Positions 43,806 through 52,394 of a stretch of DNA of 64,000 nucleotides are shown here, in pieces. Under the pieces are notes generated by a model. The model was not told where the DNA came from. It did not search any database and saw nothing but the letters and a program-made list of their open reading frames with translations. Position 1 is the stretch's first letter. Each line of letters opens with the position of its first letter. This stretch comes from DATAZK01 sp963731205. GTDB lineage: Bacteria > Actinomycetota > Actinomycetes > Frankiales > Frankiaceae. Made by a program: the position numbers and the translations under genes. The DNA lies in NCBI GenBank assembly GCA_963731205.1, contig CAVSUJ010000001.1, forward strand, positions 558,001-622,000. The letters are read 5' to 3'.

Positions 43806-44996
43806 TCAGGTGAGACCGAGCATCTCCAAGGCGTTGGTACGGACGATCCGCTCCAGCTCCTGCGGGCTCACCTGCTCGGCCATCCGCTCGACGACCAGAT
43901 GCGTATTGGGCCATGTCGTGTCCTGGTGCGGGTAGTCGATCTCGAAGACGAGCTGGCTCACCCCGATCGAGTCGCGGTTGCGAAGCCCGGTCTCGTCATC
44001 GAAGAAGCAGCCGTAGACCCGCCCCGGAACGTAGGTGCTCGGTGGCTGCGTGATGACAGCCGGCAATTCCGCGTAGGTCTTGTGGGCGAAGACGTTGTCG
44101 AGCCGTTCCAGGATGAAAGGGATCCAGCCGATCTGGCTTTCGGAATAGGCGATCTTCAGGTTCGGGAAGCGCACCAGCAGCCCCGAGACGAGCCACTCGA
44201 CGAGCGAGAGCTGCGCCATGCTGAACGTGAGTGCCGTGTTGGCGCCGCGGGGGGCGAAGGGGCTCGTCTCGGCCATCTTGGAACCTGAGCCGATGTGCAT
44301 GCAGACGACGGTTGCGGTCTCGTCGCAGGCCGCAAGGACCGGATCCCAATAGCCATCGGGATCGTGGATCGAAGGAAGGCCCAGATGGTGCGGCATCTCG
44401 GGGAAGGTGACGGCCCGGCAGCCGCGCGCAGCGTTGCGCCGGATCTCCGCCGCGGCGGTCTGCGGATCCCACAGCGGGATCAGGCAGACCGGCAGCAGGC
44501 GGCCGGCCGAGCTGCCGCACCACTCCTCGATCATCCAGTCGTTGTAGGCGGTCACGCAGCGGGCAGCGAGGGCCTTGTCCTTTGCTTCCAGGAACATCTG
44601 CCCGCAGAAGCGGGTGATGAACGGAAAGCACAGTGAACGTTCGGTGCGGTTCAGATCCATGTCGGCCAGCCGCGCGACCGGGTCATAGCAGCCCGGCCTC
44701 ATGTCGCGGTACGCGATCGGGTCGATGGTGTGGTCCTCGACCGGGTAGCCGGCACACGCGACGACTTTCGGGACGATTTTCGCCAGGTCCTCGTAGATCC
44801 ACCAGTCGACGAGCGGACCGTCCCCGCCCTTGGTGTAGCTGACGCGAAGGGTCTGCGCATCGCCGGTGGTCAGGCAGGTGTCCTGAACGACGCGTGGCCC
44901 GCGTTCGCGATCGGCGACCGGCAGCCGGTCGGTCCAGACCGTCGGCGGTTCGACGACGTGGTCATCGACCGACACGATCCAGGGCAGCTCGCTCAT
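43806..44996 (-). CDS. amidohydrolase family (amidohydrolase_2) protein, paralogue 2
   Basis: 396 residues from ATG 44996. It shares VDDHVVEPP, DMRPGCYDPVARLADMDLN, GYWDPVLAACDETATVVCMH and the C-terminal EIDYPHQDTTWPNT with the protein at 1570-2757. A TIM-barrel metal hydrolase with unknown substrate. The ATG overlaps the stop of the upstream deacylase gene, so it belongs to a three-gene minus-strand operon with the molybdopterin enzyme. Confidence 0.85.
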   Translation of the reverse strand: MSELPWIVSVDDHVVEPPTVWTDRLPVADRERGPRVVQDTCLTTGDAQTLRVSYTKGGDGPLVDWWIYEDLAKIVPKVVACAGYPVEDHTIDPIAYRDMRPGCYDPVARLADMDLNRTERSLCFPFITRFCGQMFLEAKDKALAARCVTAYNDWMIEEWCGSSAGRLLPVCLIPLWDPQTAAAEIRRNAARGCRAVTFPEMPHHLGLPSIHDPDGYWDPVLAACDETATVVCMHIGSGSKMAETSPFAPRGANTALTFSMAQLSLVEWLVSGLLVRFPNLKIAYSESQIGWIPFILERLDNVFAHKTYAELPAVITQPPSTYVPGRVYGCFFDDETGLRNRDSIGVSQLVFEIDYPHQDTTWPNTHLVVERMAEQVSPQELERIVRTNALEMLGLT

Positions 44997-46714
44997 CGCA
45001 CGGAACTCTCGGCGCTTTCGGCCACCGGCCGGCGGGCTCCCGAGCCGCGAAGCAGCCGGCCTGGGAGCGCCCCCGTGTGCTGCCCGTCGCGATGGACGAT
45101 GTGACCGGCGATGATGGTCGCCCGAAAGCCCACGGCCCGTTGCTCGATACGCGGTTCGCCCGCCGGGAGGTCGTGCACCAGTTCCGGCATCGCCGGTGCC
45201 ACCCGGTCGGGATCGAACACGTTCACGTCGGCCACCATTCCCTCGAGCAGCAGGCCCCGGTCGTGAAAACCCCAGGCCCGGGCGGGCGCGAGCGTCAGCA
45301 TGCGCACCGCTTCCTCGAGGGTGAAGTCTCCGCGGTCGCGTACCCAATGGCCCAGCAGATGAGTGTGGATGGAGCTGTCGGAGATCTGGCTGACGTGGGC
45401 GCCTGAGTCGGAGAAGGTCGGCACCGTGCGCGGATGCTTCATGACAGCCAGGACAGCATCGGCGTCGAACGGGGCAAACGTCTGCACGAAGAACTGCTTG
45501 AGATCGGTCTCGAGCGCGAGGTCGATCATCAGTTCAACCGGGTCGATCCCGCGCTCCCGGGCGGCATCGGCCACGGTCGGGTTGGGCGGCAGCGGGCTGT
45601 CGAGCACGCGCATGCGCTCGAAGTCGGGCTTGCGGGCTTCGGCGCCGATGGCACGGCCGTAGGGGCCCTCGTGGGCGGCCTTGACGAGGCGCTGGCGTGT
45701 CGCCGGATCCCTCAGGGCCTGCGCCTGCTCTGGCAAGGGCAATGCCCGGATCGGCGCCCATTCCGGGAGCGAATCGAACGGCAGCCGGCTCCGGAATGAC
45801 GACATCGACCCGATGCCGCGCGGGTGGGTGAGCCCGAACATGCGGCCGCCGGCAGCGGCCGCTGCGTCGAGGACATCCATCGACCGGCCCCCCGCCGTCG
45901 CCCCGATCGCGATCGGCACCTGGCTGCGGACGGCGAGGTCGATCAGCCGGGCTTCCCGCGCCGGCCGCTCCTCGGGCGAGGGCGGATCCTCCACGAGTTG
46001 GAAGACACCGGTGCCCTCGTCCGCGAGCACGCCGACGAGCGCGCAGACCTCGTCCCATTCGGCGAGCCTGGAGGCGACCGGGCGGTTGTCAGAGGTCTCG
46101 TGATGGTGCGTGCGCGACGTGCTGAGCCCGTAGGCACCGGCCCGCAGGGCGTCCACGAGCTCCGCCTGCATCGCGGCGATGTCATCGGGCGTGCCTGACT
46201 CGGTGAAGGCCCGCTCCCCCATCACGAAGGTGCGAAGTGCCGAGTGTCCCACGTTCGCCGCATAGTTGAGTGCCTTCGGGAGGCGGTCCACAGCGTCGAG
46301 GTACTCCGCAAAGGTCGTCCAGCTCCATTCGATGCCGGCCGCCATCGCCGCACCGGAGATGTCCTCCGCCCGCTCGAGATTGCGGATCACGAGTGCGCGT
46401 TGCTCGAAGGGGGCCGGCGCGAGCGTGAAGCCGCAGTGGCCCATGACGACGGTCGTGACCCCGTGCCAGCACGAGGAGGTGCCGAGCGGATCCCAGAAGA
46501 CCTGGGCGTCCATGTGAGTGTGGCCGTCGATGAATCCGGGCGTGACGACGTGGCCGGTCGCATCGATCTCCTCGCGACCGGTCGAGGAAATGCGTCCGAT
46601 GCGGGCGATCAGGCCGCCGGTGATGCCGACATCGGCAGGGTAGGGGGCCATCCCGGTGCCGTCGACGACCGTCCCGCCGCGGATCACGATGTCGAAAGTC
46701 TGGTCAGCCGACAC
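44993..46714 (-). CDS. N-acyl-D-amino-acid deacylase-type amidohydrolase
   Basis: 573 residues from a GTG at 46714; the longer frame to 46822 only overlaps the upstream gene. It begins TFDIVIRGGTVVDGTG, has the metal motif GFIDGHTHMDAQVFWDP, GYGLSTSRTHHH-like and HPRG/THPRG segments, and FSDSGAHVSQISDSSI near the C-terminus. The family hydrolyses N-acyl-D-amino acids or similar amides with zinc. It overlaps the molybdopterin oxidoreductase gene by 11 bp. Confidence 0.87.
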   Translation of the reverse strand: MSADQTFDIVIRGGTVVDGTGMAPYPADVGITGGLIARIGRISSTGREEIDATGHVVTPGFIDGHTHMDAQVFWDPLGTSSCWHGVTTVVMGHCGFTLAPAPFEQRALVIRNLERAEDISGAAMAAGIEWSWTTFAEYLDAVDRLPKALNYAANVGHSALRTFVMGERAFTESGTPDDIAAMQAELVDALRAGAYGLSTSRTHHHETSDNRPVASRLAEWDEVCALVGVLADEGTGVFQLVEDPPSPEERPAREARLIDLAVRSQVPIAIGATAGGRSMDVLDAAAAAGGRMFGLTHPRGIGSMSSFRSRLPFDSLPEWAPIRALPLPEQAQALRDPATRQRLVKAAHEGPYGRAIGAEARKPDFERMRVLDSPLPPNPTVADAARERGIDPVELMIDLALETDLKQFFVQTFAPFDADAVLAVMKHPRTVPTFSDSGAHVSQISDSSIHTHLLGHWVRDRGDFTLEEAVRMLTLAPARAWGFHDRGLLLEGMVADVNVFDPDRVAPAMPELVHDLPAGEPRIEQRAVGFRATIIAGHIVHRDGQHTGALPGRLLRGSGARRPVAESAESSVR

Positions 46715-48932
46715 GGCGCACCTCCACCGGAATCCCGTTGACTGCCGCATTTCCCGAGGGGACGTCGAGCAGATTCCCGGGCGCGAGAAGGTTGCTGTTG
46801 GCTCCGGCGTTGGCGCTGGCAACTCGTAGTCGCGTGCCGGGCCGGTCGTGTCCCCATCCGTGAGGCAGGCTCACCACGCCTTGGATGATCTCGTCGCTGA
46901 CCTCGGCGACGGCTTCGACCGATCCCGATTCCGAGGTCACGCTCACCGGCTCACCGTCGGAAAGTCCAAGCGCTGCAGCATCTTTCGGATGCACGATGAG
47001 GGTGCAGCGGCTGCGGCCCTTCATGAGCGTGTCGACGTTGTGCATCCACGAGTTGTTGGAGCGCAGGTGCCGGCGGCCGATCATCACCAGCCCGTCGGGC
47101 GGGCTTTCGACGCGTGCCTGCAGGCGGGGAAGGTCGCCCAGGATGTTGTCATGGGCGAGCTCGACGTCGCCGCTGGCGGTGCGCAGGATCTGGTCGATCC
47201 GCGGCACCATCGGTCCGAAATCCACGCCGTGCGGATAGTCGTTCTTCAACGTTTCCAGGGTCAATCCGCCGGGCCGGGCTCCGTAGCCATCCCCCCATGG
47301 GGAGACGCGAACGGTCAGGTCGGCGATGCGGTCGGGCCCGCGCAGCGGGATCTGATCCATCACATCGGCTGCTGCGACGCCGTGACGGGCAGCGCGCTCG
47401 GCGAAGAGGACGTCGTCGTAGGCGGCGACGTCGACCTCGGCCGCCGGCACGCCCGACAGGATGGCACCGAGCCGGATGAGGATCTCCCACTCCTGGGGAC
47501 GATCGCCGCGCGGGAAAATGGCGGGCGAGTAACGCGCCGCACTGCGCACGGCGAAGCCCCAGAGCGCCTCGTCGACGTGTGGCTGCTCGAGCGCTGAGAG
47601 CCCGGGCAGGATGACGTGGGCGTGGCGGGAGGTCTCGTTCAGCCAGTTGTCGACGCTGATCATCGCATCGAGCATCGGCAGCGCGGCCTCGAGCCTGCCC
47701 GCGTCAGGCGCCGACAGCACAGGGTTGCCGGCCATCATGACGAGCCCGCGCACCCGGCCCTCACCGGGCGTATCGATCTCTTCGGCCAGGCATGACAGCG
47801 GCGCCTGGCCGAGCACCTCCGGAGCCTTGCGCACGCGGGTGTGCCAGCGTCCGGTGCGTACCGGACCTCGGCGGCGGGCGGTGCCGGCGATGGTGGCGAT
47901 CGCCGGGGTCGGGAACATCGCCCCGCCGACCACGTCGAGATGCCCCGTCAGCACGTTGACGACGTCGACCGCCCACGACGCGAGGGTGCCGAACTCCTGG
48001 TTGCACAGGCCGATCCGGCCGTAGACGACGGCACGTTCGGTACCGGCGAGCTCGCGCGCCAGCCGCCGGATCCGCTCCGCGGGCACGCCGCATGACCCGG
48101 CTACCGACTCGGGGCTGAACCGCTGCGCCGCCGTCAGCACCTCGGTGATGCCCTGGACCCGGCCGTCCAGCGTGCCGAGGTTGATCAGGTGTTCTTCGTC
48201 GAGGACGTGGACGATCGCGAGCAGGAAGGCCGCGTCCATTCCAGGGACGATCGGGATCCACTCGTCGGCCTTGTCGGCAGTGCCGGTGCGCCGCGGATCG
48301 ACGACGATCGTGCGTCCGCCCCTGGCCCGGATCCGCTTGATCTCCCCCATGATGTCGGGGCAGGAGAACAGCGAGCCCTGAGACGCCTGCGGGTTGGCGC
48401 CCATCACCAGGAAGAGATCCGTGCGGTGCACGTCGGGGATGGGGATGCTCCAGGGATTGCCGAAAAGCTGCGCGCACGCAAGGTTTTTCGGCCACTGGTC
48501 GACGGTGCCTGCCGACCAGATGACCGGCATGCGCGGGATCCCCGCCACCGCCCCGGTGTAGCGGCTCAGCGAGTAGTTGTGGACCGCCGGATTGCCGATG
48601 TACGCGGTCACCGCTGCGATGCCGTACTGCTTCACGATCGGGTGCAGCAGCTCCTCGCAACGGGCGAACGCCTGCTCCCACGTGACCTCGTGCCACTCCT
48701 CGCCGTCGCGGACCATCGGTACCCGCAACCGGTCCTCGTCGTGGTGCAGCCGGCCCAGCGAGGCACCTTTCGGGCACAGGTAGCCCTTGCTCCAGACGTC
48801 ATCCGGGTCACCGCGGACGCCGACCACCTGATCGCCGCGGGTCTGGATGACCAGCCCGCACATCGCCTCGCAGAGCGGACAGGTACGAAGATGGGTGCGG
48901 ACCGGCGCGTCAGGGGACTCGGCGTTTCCCAT
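46704..48932 (-). CDS. molybdopterin oxidoreductase, BisC/formate-dehydrogenase-like
   Basis: 742 residues, cytoplasmic (no Tat signal). The N-terminal [4Fe-4S] site is Cys18, Cys21, Cys25 and Cys53 (CPLCEAMC ... GYLCPKG). Mo-bis-MGD domains follow, with LVMGANPQASQGSLFSC, VDPRRTGTADKADEW and the C-terminal SVTSESGSVEAVAEV and PHGWGH. It resembles Rv0197-type enzymes. The metal-ligand residue near position 185 cannot be assigned safely, so the substrate is open. First gene of the operon with the two amidohydrolases. Confidence 0.88.
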   Translation of the reverse strand: MGNAESPDAPVRTHLRTCPLCEAMCGLVIQTRGDQVVGVRGDPDDVWSKGYLCPKGASLGRLHHDEDRLRVPMVRDGEEWHEVTWEQAFARCEELLHPIVKQYGIAAVTAYIGNPAVHNYSLSRYTGAVAGIPRMPVIWSAGTVDQWPKNLACAQLFGNPWSIPIPDVHRTDLFLVMGANPQASQGSLFSCPDIMGEIKRIRARGGRTIVVDPRRTGTADKADEWIPIVPGMDAAFLLAIVHVLDEEHLINLGTLDGRVQGITEVLTAAQRFSPESVAGSCGVPAERIRRLARELAGTERAVVYGRIGLCNQEFGTLASWAVDVVNVLTGHLDVVGGAMFPTPAIATIAGTARRRGPVRTGRWHTRVRKAPEVLGQAPLSCLAEEIDTPGEGRVRGLVMMAGNPVLSAPDAGRLEAALPMLDAMISVDNWLNETSRHAHVILPGLSALEQPHVDEALWGFAVRSAARYSPAIFPRGDRPQEWEILIRLGAILSGVPAAEVDVAAYDDVLFAERAARHGVAAADVMDQIPLRGPDRIADLTVRVSPWGDGYGARPGGLTLETLKNDYPHGVDFGPMVPRIDQILRTASGDVELAHDNILGDLPRLQARVESPPDGLVMIGRRHLRSNNSWMHNVDTLMKGRSRCTLIVHPKDAAALGLSDGEPVSVTSESGSVEAVAEVSDEIIQGVVSLPHGWGHDRPGTRLRVASANAGANSNLLAPGNLLDVPSGNAAVNGIPVEVRRVG

Positions 48933-49004
48933 TCGACCTCGCTCCAGCTCGAGTCGCCCGTCGCGGGCCTGCGTCGAGACTAGAACGCGCTGGGCAGGCT
49001 CCCG

Positions 49005-49124
49005 CTAGGCGGTCTGTTCCACCAGCAGCGTGTCGTCCGCATCAGGCTGCGCGAGCAGTCCGGCGAACATGACCACGACTGCCAGGCTGATGACGGCCTC
49101 GGCGGCCCGGCGTAGCAGGTTCAT
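49005..49124 (-). CDS. very small membrane protein (candidate)
   Basis: A 39-codon frame from ATG 49124, MNLLRRAAEAVISLAVVVMF then AGLLAQPDADDTLLVEQTA. A positively charged start precedes one clear membrane helix and an acidic tail, a normal small-protein layout. GGGGAA lies 13-14 bases upstream. Located 26 bp downstream of the SGNH lipoprotein gene on the same strand, so probably co-transcribed. No family known. Confidence 0.45.
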   Translation of the reverse strand: MNLLRRAAEAVISLAVVVMFAGLLAQPDADDTLLVEQTA

Positions 49125-49150
49125 GCCGACCAGAGTTCCCCGCGATTGTG

Positions 49151-50053
49151 TCAATCACGCAGCCGCAAGCTGGGAAAGTCCTGTGCGATCCGATCGATGA
49201 TCGCCAGGACGTAGCGCCGGGCGCCCGGCATGGCCGCCGGGCAGCTGGTCGCGCCGTCGACCATGACCTCGGGGACCGGGCAGAAATGGGTGCCGTCCGC
49301 TTGCCGGACGACCACGGTGGGCGTGCCGTCGGGCCAGTGCCCGGTGCAGGTCTCGGCGGCCTGGCAGGGCAGCGTGTCGGTGTAGTGGCCGTGCCACTCC
49401 ACAGCCGCGGCACCGTCGACGAAGTGCACCAGCGGGTCGCTGTGGAACAGCGCCGGCAGCTTGCTGAACATGACTCCGAGGGCGGTGTTGCCGACGGCTC
49501 CCTGCGCTGCCTGCGCTCGGGAGATCGGCGTGCTCACGAAATACACCGGGATCTTGCGGCTGGTGAAGATGGCGATGGCCGTCGCGGAGTCGGCTGCGTA
49601 CTTGTTCACCAGGGCCTGATTGCTGTAAGCGACCCCGTTCGCGTCCTTCATGCAGGGCGTGAAGGCGTCGCCGGAGAACTGGATGACGGCGATCTGCGGG
49701 TGGAATCCGCTCGGATTTGCCGGGTCGGTCTCGGTGCGCATATCCGCAAACCAGTCGCAGAGTGCCGTGCCGCCATACGTGTGCGCCACAGCGGTCGCGT
49801 GTCCCGTCAGCCCCAGGAAGAAGGTGAAGTACGGCGCCGCCTGGGCGGAGATCGAGTCGCCCCACAGCTCGACGCGAAGTGGTGGGCCTGACGCGACCTT
49901 CGCGGTAGGTGTGCGGGTCGGAGCCGGAGTCGGCGATACCGGCGGCGTCGGCCTGGGCGTAGCACTGGCGCTGGCCGTCGGGCTCGCTGATGATGCTGCG
50001 CGGCCGGCGGGTGTCGCTGCACTTGCACACCCGATGAGGAGGGCGACGGCCAC
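49151..50053 (-). CDS. SGNH/GDSL-type hydrolase lipoprotein, paralogue 2
   Basis: 300 residues from GTG 50053. The hydrophobic start and LIGC (Cys9) form a short lipoprotein signal lacking a basic residue; a non-standard upstream start would add one. A ~45-residue Ser/Thr/Pro linker leads to VELWGDSISAQAAPY (Ser67). TDTLPCQAAETCTGHWPDG and ADGTHFCP (Asp253, His256) match paralogue 1. A cell-surface esterase or acyltransferase is inferred. Confidence 0.82.
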   Translation of the reverse strand: MAVALLIGCASAATPAGRAASSASPTASASATPRPTPPVSPTPAPTRTPTAKVASGPPLRVELWGDSISAQAAPYFTFFLGLTGHATAVAHTYGGTALCDWFADMRTETDPANPSGFHPQIAVIQFSGDAFTPCMKDANGVAYSNQALVNKYAADSATAIAIFTSRKIPVYFVSTPISRAQAAQGAVGNTALGVMFSKLPALFHSDPLVHFVDGAAAVEWHGHYTDTLPCQAAETCTGHWPDGTPTVVVRQADGTHFCPVPEVMVDGATSCPAAMPGARRYVLAIIDRIAQDFPSLRLRD

Positions 50054-50146
50054 CAGGGGCGCAGCAGCGGCCGGCGGCTTCCAGGAGATCAGTCCGATGC
50101 CTGCAAGATACGGCTCTCAGGCGTGACGGCGGTCGAGCCCGTCGAG

Positions 50147-50332
50147 CTAGCAGCCGATGAGGGTCCGCACGTCCGGCAGGGTCGCGGGAACCCGCGCGAC
50201 GTCGTGTCCGGTGACGACGCCGTCGCCGCCGCGGCGCACCCACGGCACCACGACCTGGATGGTCTTGTCGTCGTCGGACCACGCGGGGTAGCTGTGGGCC
50301 TTCAGGTAGGTGACGAGTTGGAGGGTGGTCAT
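50147..50332 (-). CDS. small hypothetical protein
   Basis: 61 residues from ATG 50332 with GGAG eight bases upstream: MTTLQLVTYLKAHSYPAWSD, DDKTIQVVVPWVRRGGDGVV. Soluble, alpha-beta, no recognised family. Upstream of the SGNH lipoprotein on the same strand. Confidence 0.55.
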   Translation of the reverse strand: MTTLQLVTYLKAHSYPAWSDDDKTIQVVVPWVRRGGDGVVTGHDVARVPATLPDVRTLIGC

Positions 50333-50469
50333 GTCGGTAACTCCGGTCGGCAGCTGGGGAGAGGTGCGTCGATGCGCCTCGCTGACACCCGCGTTAACGG
50401 CCGGTGTGCAGCCCGGTTACGCCTTGCCCAACATATTTTTTGGCAAACGTCAAGACTGCCTGCGGGCGA

Positions 50470-50697
50470 TCAGTAAGGGCTGGCCGCGCTGGCGTGGATG
50501 ACCAGCCCGCCCACCACGAGAATGAGGATCTGGGCGCAGCAGATGACCCAGATCTGGGCGAGCCACGCAGAGTCGAAATCGAGCCACTGCCACCAGGGAA
50601 TTCGCGGTGTTCGAGGGCTGCTGGCACCAAGATGCGCGGCGGGCGCGGCCGCGTGTTCGACAAACGCCGCTGGCGGATTCGGAGCAAGAGTCACCAA
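50470..50697 (-). CDS. small membrane protein (candidate)
   Basis: 75 residues from GTG 50697. A Pro/Ala-rich first half leads to WLDFDSAWLAQIWVICCAQ and LILVVGGLVIHASAASPY, one strong membrane helix with two adjacent cysteines. AAAGGA lies 12-17 bases upstream. Between it and the next small gene is a hairpin (TTTGCC and GGGCAA flanking an AT-rich loop, near 50429-50453). Confidence 0.5.
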   Translation of the reverse strand: MVTLAPNPPAAFVEHAAAPAAHLGASSPRTPRIPWWQWLDFDSAWLAQIWVICCAQILILVVGGLVIHASAASPY

Positions 50698-51068
50698 CGC
50701 AGGAGTCCTTTCTGCTGACTGGGGTCGGGTGACTGGGGATGTCAGCGGCCCAGCGGGCGCTGTTCACCCATCGGCCGGGGGTCTGCGGGCTTAACGAACG
50801 TCCCTTTTGCGAGATATGGCACACCGGGTGAAGATGCTTCTGAGGGGTGGCTACGACGCGGGCCGCGTGCGGAGTCCGGCGCGGGATGACACGGGAATCG
50901 GTTCGGATCCACGAAATGCGCTTCCGGTGAGGGATTGACCTACGGACGGATCTTGTGTGTTATGCAGAGTGAGATAGCAGTTACTTTCAGCGACATCTCC
51001 TCGTAACCAAGGGAGGCTCACAGCTCTGAAGGCGGGCGCGCCTGACCGGAATTGACACGGGCCGCCCG
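50698..51068. other. gene-free divergent intergenic region
   Basis: 371 bases between the small membrane protein (minus strand) and the GAF-EAL gene. No convincing ORF. TTGACC at 50936-50941 could be a -35 box for the plus strand, with no well-spaced -10 recognised. The 50940-51010 part is AT-richer. No riboswitch core was identified. Confidence 0.5.
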
Positions 51069-52385
51069 GTGACGGGACACGGCATGGCCAGGTCTTCGGC
51101 AGGCCTGGTGTCGGGGCAGATGCAAGTCTGGAGTCCAGTGAGCGAAGCGCATTCGGGGCCGCTCGACGGCCAGTTGAACCGCATCATGGAAGTGGCGCGG
51201 CATCAGCTGGAGATGGACGTTGTCGCGATTTCGGAATTCGGCTCTCAGCGCCAGATCTATCGCGCGCTGCTCGGCGATGCCGCCTCTTTCGGCATGAGCC
51301 TGGGCGAGGGGCCACTCCTGGACGACGCGTACTGCCTGCGCATGTCTCACGGGCTGCTCCCCCACGAGATCCCTGACGTCGCGGCCGATCCGGCGGCTGC
51401 CGACGTGCGCCTCACCTCGACCGCCGAGATCGGTGCCTATGTCGGGGTCCCCGTCCAACTCGGGGACGGCAGCCTCTTCGGCAGCCTCGCGTGCTTTCAC
51501 CACGAGCCCCACGAGCTCGGCGAGCGTGACGTCCGCTTCCTGCGGATGCTGGCTGATCTCGTCACGGCGGAACTCGAGGCCATGCGTGAGCGAGACGAGG
51601 AGAGCTTGCGCATCAGCCGGCTGATCGAATCGGCGACGCTGGAGATCGCGCTGCAACCGGTCTTCGACGTCCACGACGGCCGCTTCCTCGGCGCGGAGGC
51701 GCTAGCCCGTTTCCCCGCATCATTCGGCAGCACGGAATCGGTGTTCGAGTCGGCCGGCGCCGTCGGCCTCAGCCTGCCATTGGAACGTCTCGCCATCGGC
51801 TGCGCCATCCCGATCCTGGACGCGCTGCAGGAGGGCCAGTTCCTGGCGGTGAACCTCACTCCGCAAGTCGCGTTCGAGCTGGCGGCGACCGGCGAGACGC
51901 ACCCCGAGCTGCTGGGCCGGATGGTCCTGGAAATCACCGAGCACGCGGCTATCGCCAGTTATGCCGATCTACGCCAGGCGCTGCGCCCGAGTCGCGACCA
52001 GGGGCTGCGACTGGCGATCGACGACGCCGGGGCCGGTTACGCCTCGCTGAAGCATGTCGTCGAACTCGAGCCCGACATCATCAAGATCGACCGCTCGATC
52101 GTCGAGGGCGTCGCGACCGACCGCGCCCGGCGAAGCGCGGTCAGCGCGTTCGTCCTGCTGGCGTTGGACATCGGCGCGTACGTCATCGCCGAAGGCGTCG
52201 AACGCCGCGACGACCTCGAGGCCATCAAGGATCTGGGCGTGGACGCGGCGCAGGGCTATCTTCTCGCGCGTCCCACCAAGGACCGCCGTGCGCTGGCCCG
52301 CTGGCAGAAGTCAGGCCGGCCGGCGCCCCGCGTGGTGCGTAGCCGCGACGCGGAACCCGCCTTGGCCGTGTCCGTCCACGGTTAA
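51069..52385 (+). CDS. GAF-EAL cyclic-di-GMP phosphodiesterase
   Basis: 438 residues from a GTG. GAF domain at ~35-175 (MDVVAISEFGSQRQIYRALL, YVGVPVQLGDGSLFGSLACF). EAL domain from ~190 with the motif EALARF at 210-215, LAVNLTPQVAF, EITEHAAI, DDAGAGYASLKH (loop 6; Phe of the usual DDFGTG replaced by Ala) and IIKIDRSIVEGV. No GGDEF. It predicts hydrolysis of c-di-GMP under control of a GAF ligand or redox signal. Confidence 0.92.
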   Translation: MTGHGMARSSAGLVSGQMQVWSPVSEAHSGPLDGQLNRIMEVARHQLEMDVVAISEFGSQRQIYRALLGDAASFGMSLGEGPLLDDAYCLRMSHGLLPHEIPDVAADPAAADVRLTSTAEIGAYVGVPVQLGDGSLFGSLACFHHEPHELGERDVRFLRMLADLVTAELEAMRERDEESLRISRLIESATLEIALQPVFDVHDGRFLGAEALARFPASFGSTESVFESAGAVGLSLPLERLAIGCAIPILDALQEGQFLAVNLTPQVAFELAATGETHPELLGRMVLEITEHAAIASYADLRQALRPSRDQGLRLAIDDAGAGYASLKHVVELEPDIIKIDRSIVEGVATDRARRSAVSAFVLLALDIGAYVIAEGVERRDDLEAIKDLGVDAAQGYLLARPTKDRRALARWQKSGRPAPRVVRSRDAEPALAVSVHG

Positions 52386-52394
52386 TGTCCGCAT

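Noticed and set aside
50698..51068. c-di-GMP or c-di-AMP riboswitch ahead of the GAF-EAL gene
   Set aside because: I compared the region by eye with the GEMM and ydaO cores and could not find the conserved segments; a covariance-model search would decide.
51018..51674. Minus-strand frame opposite the GAF-EAL gene
   Set aside because: Antisense shadow; no domain, start or ribosome site.
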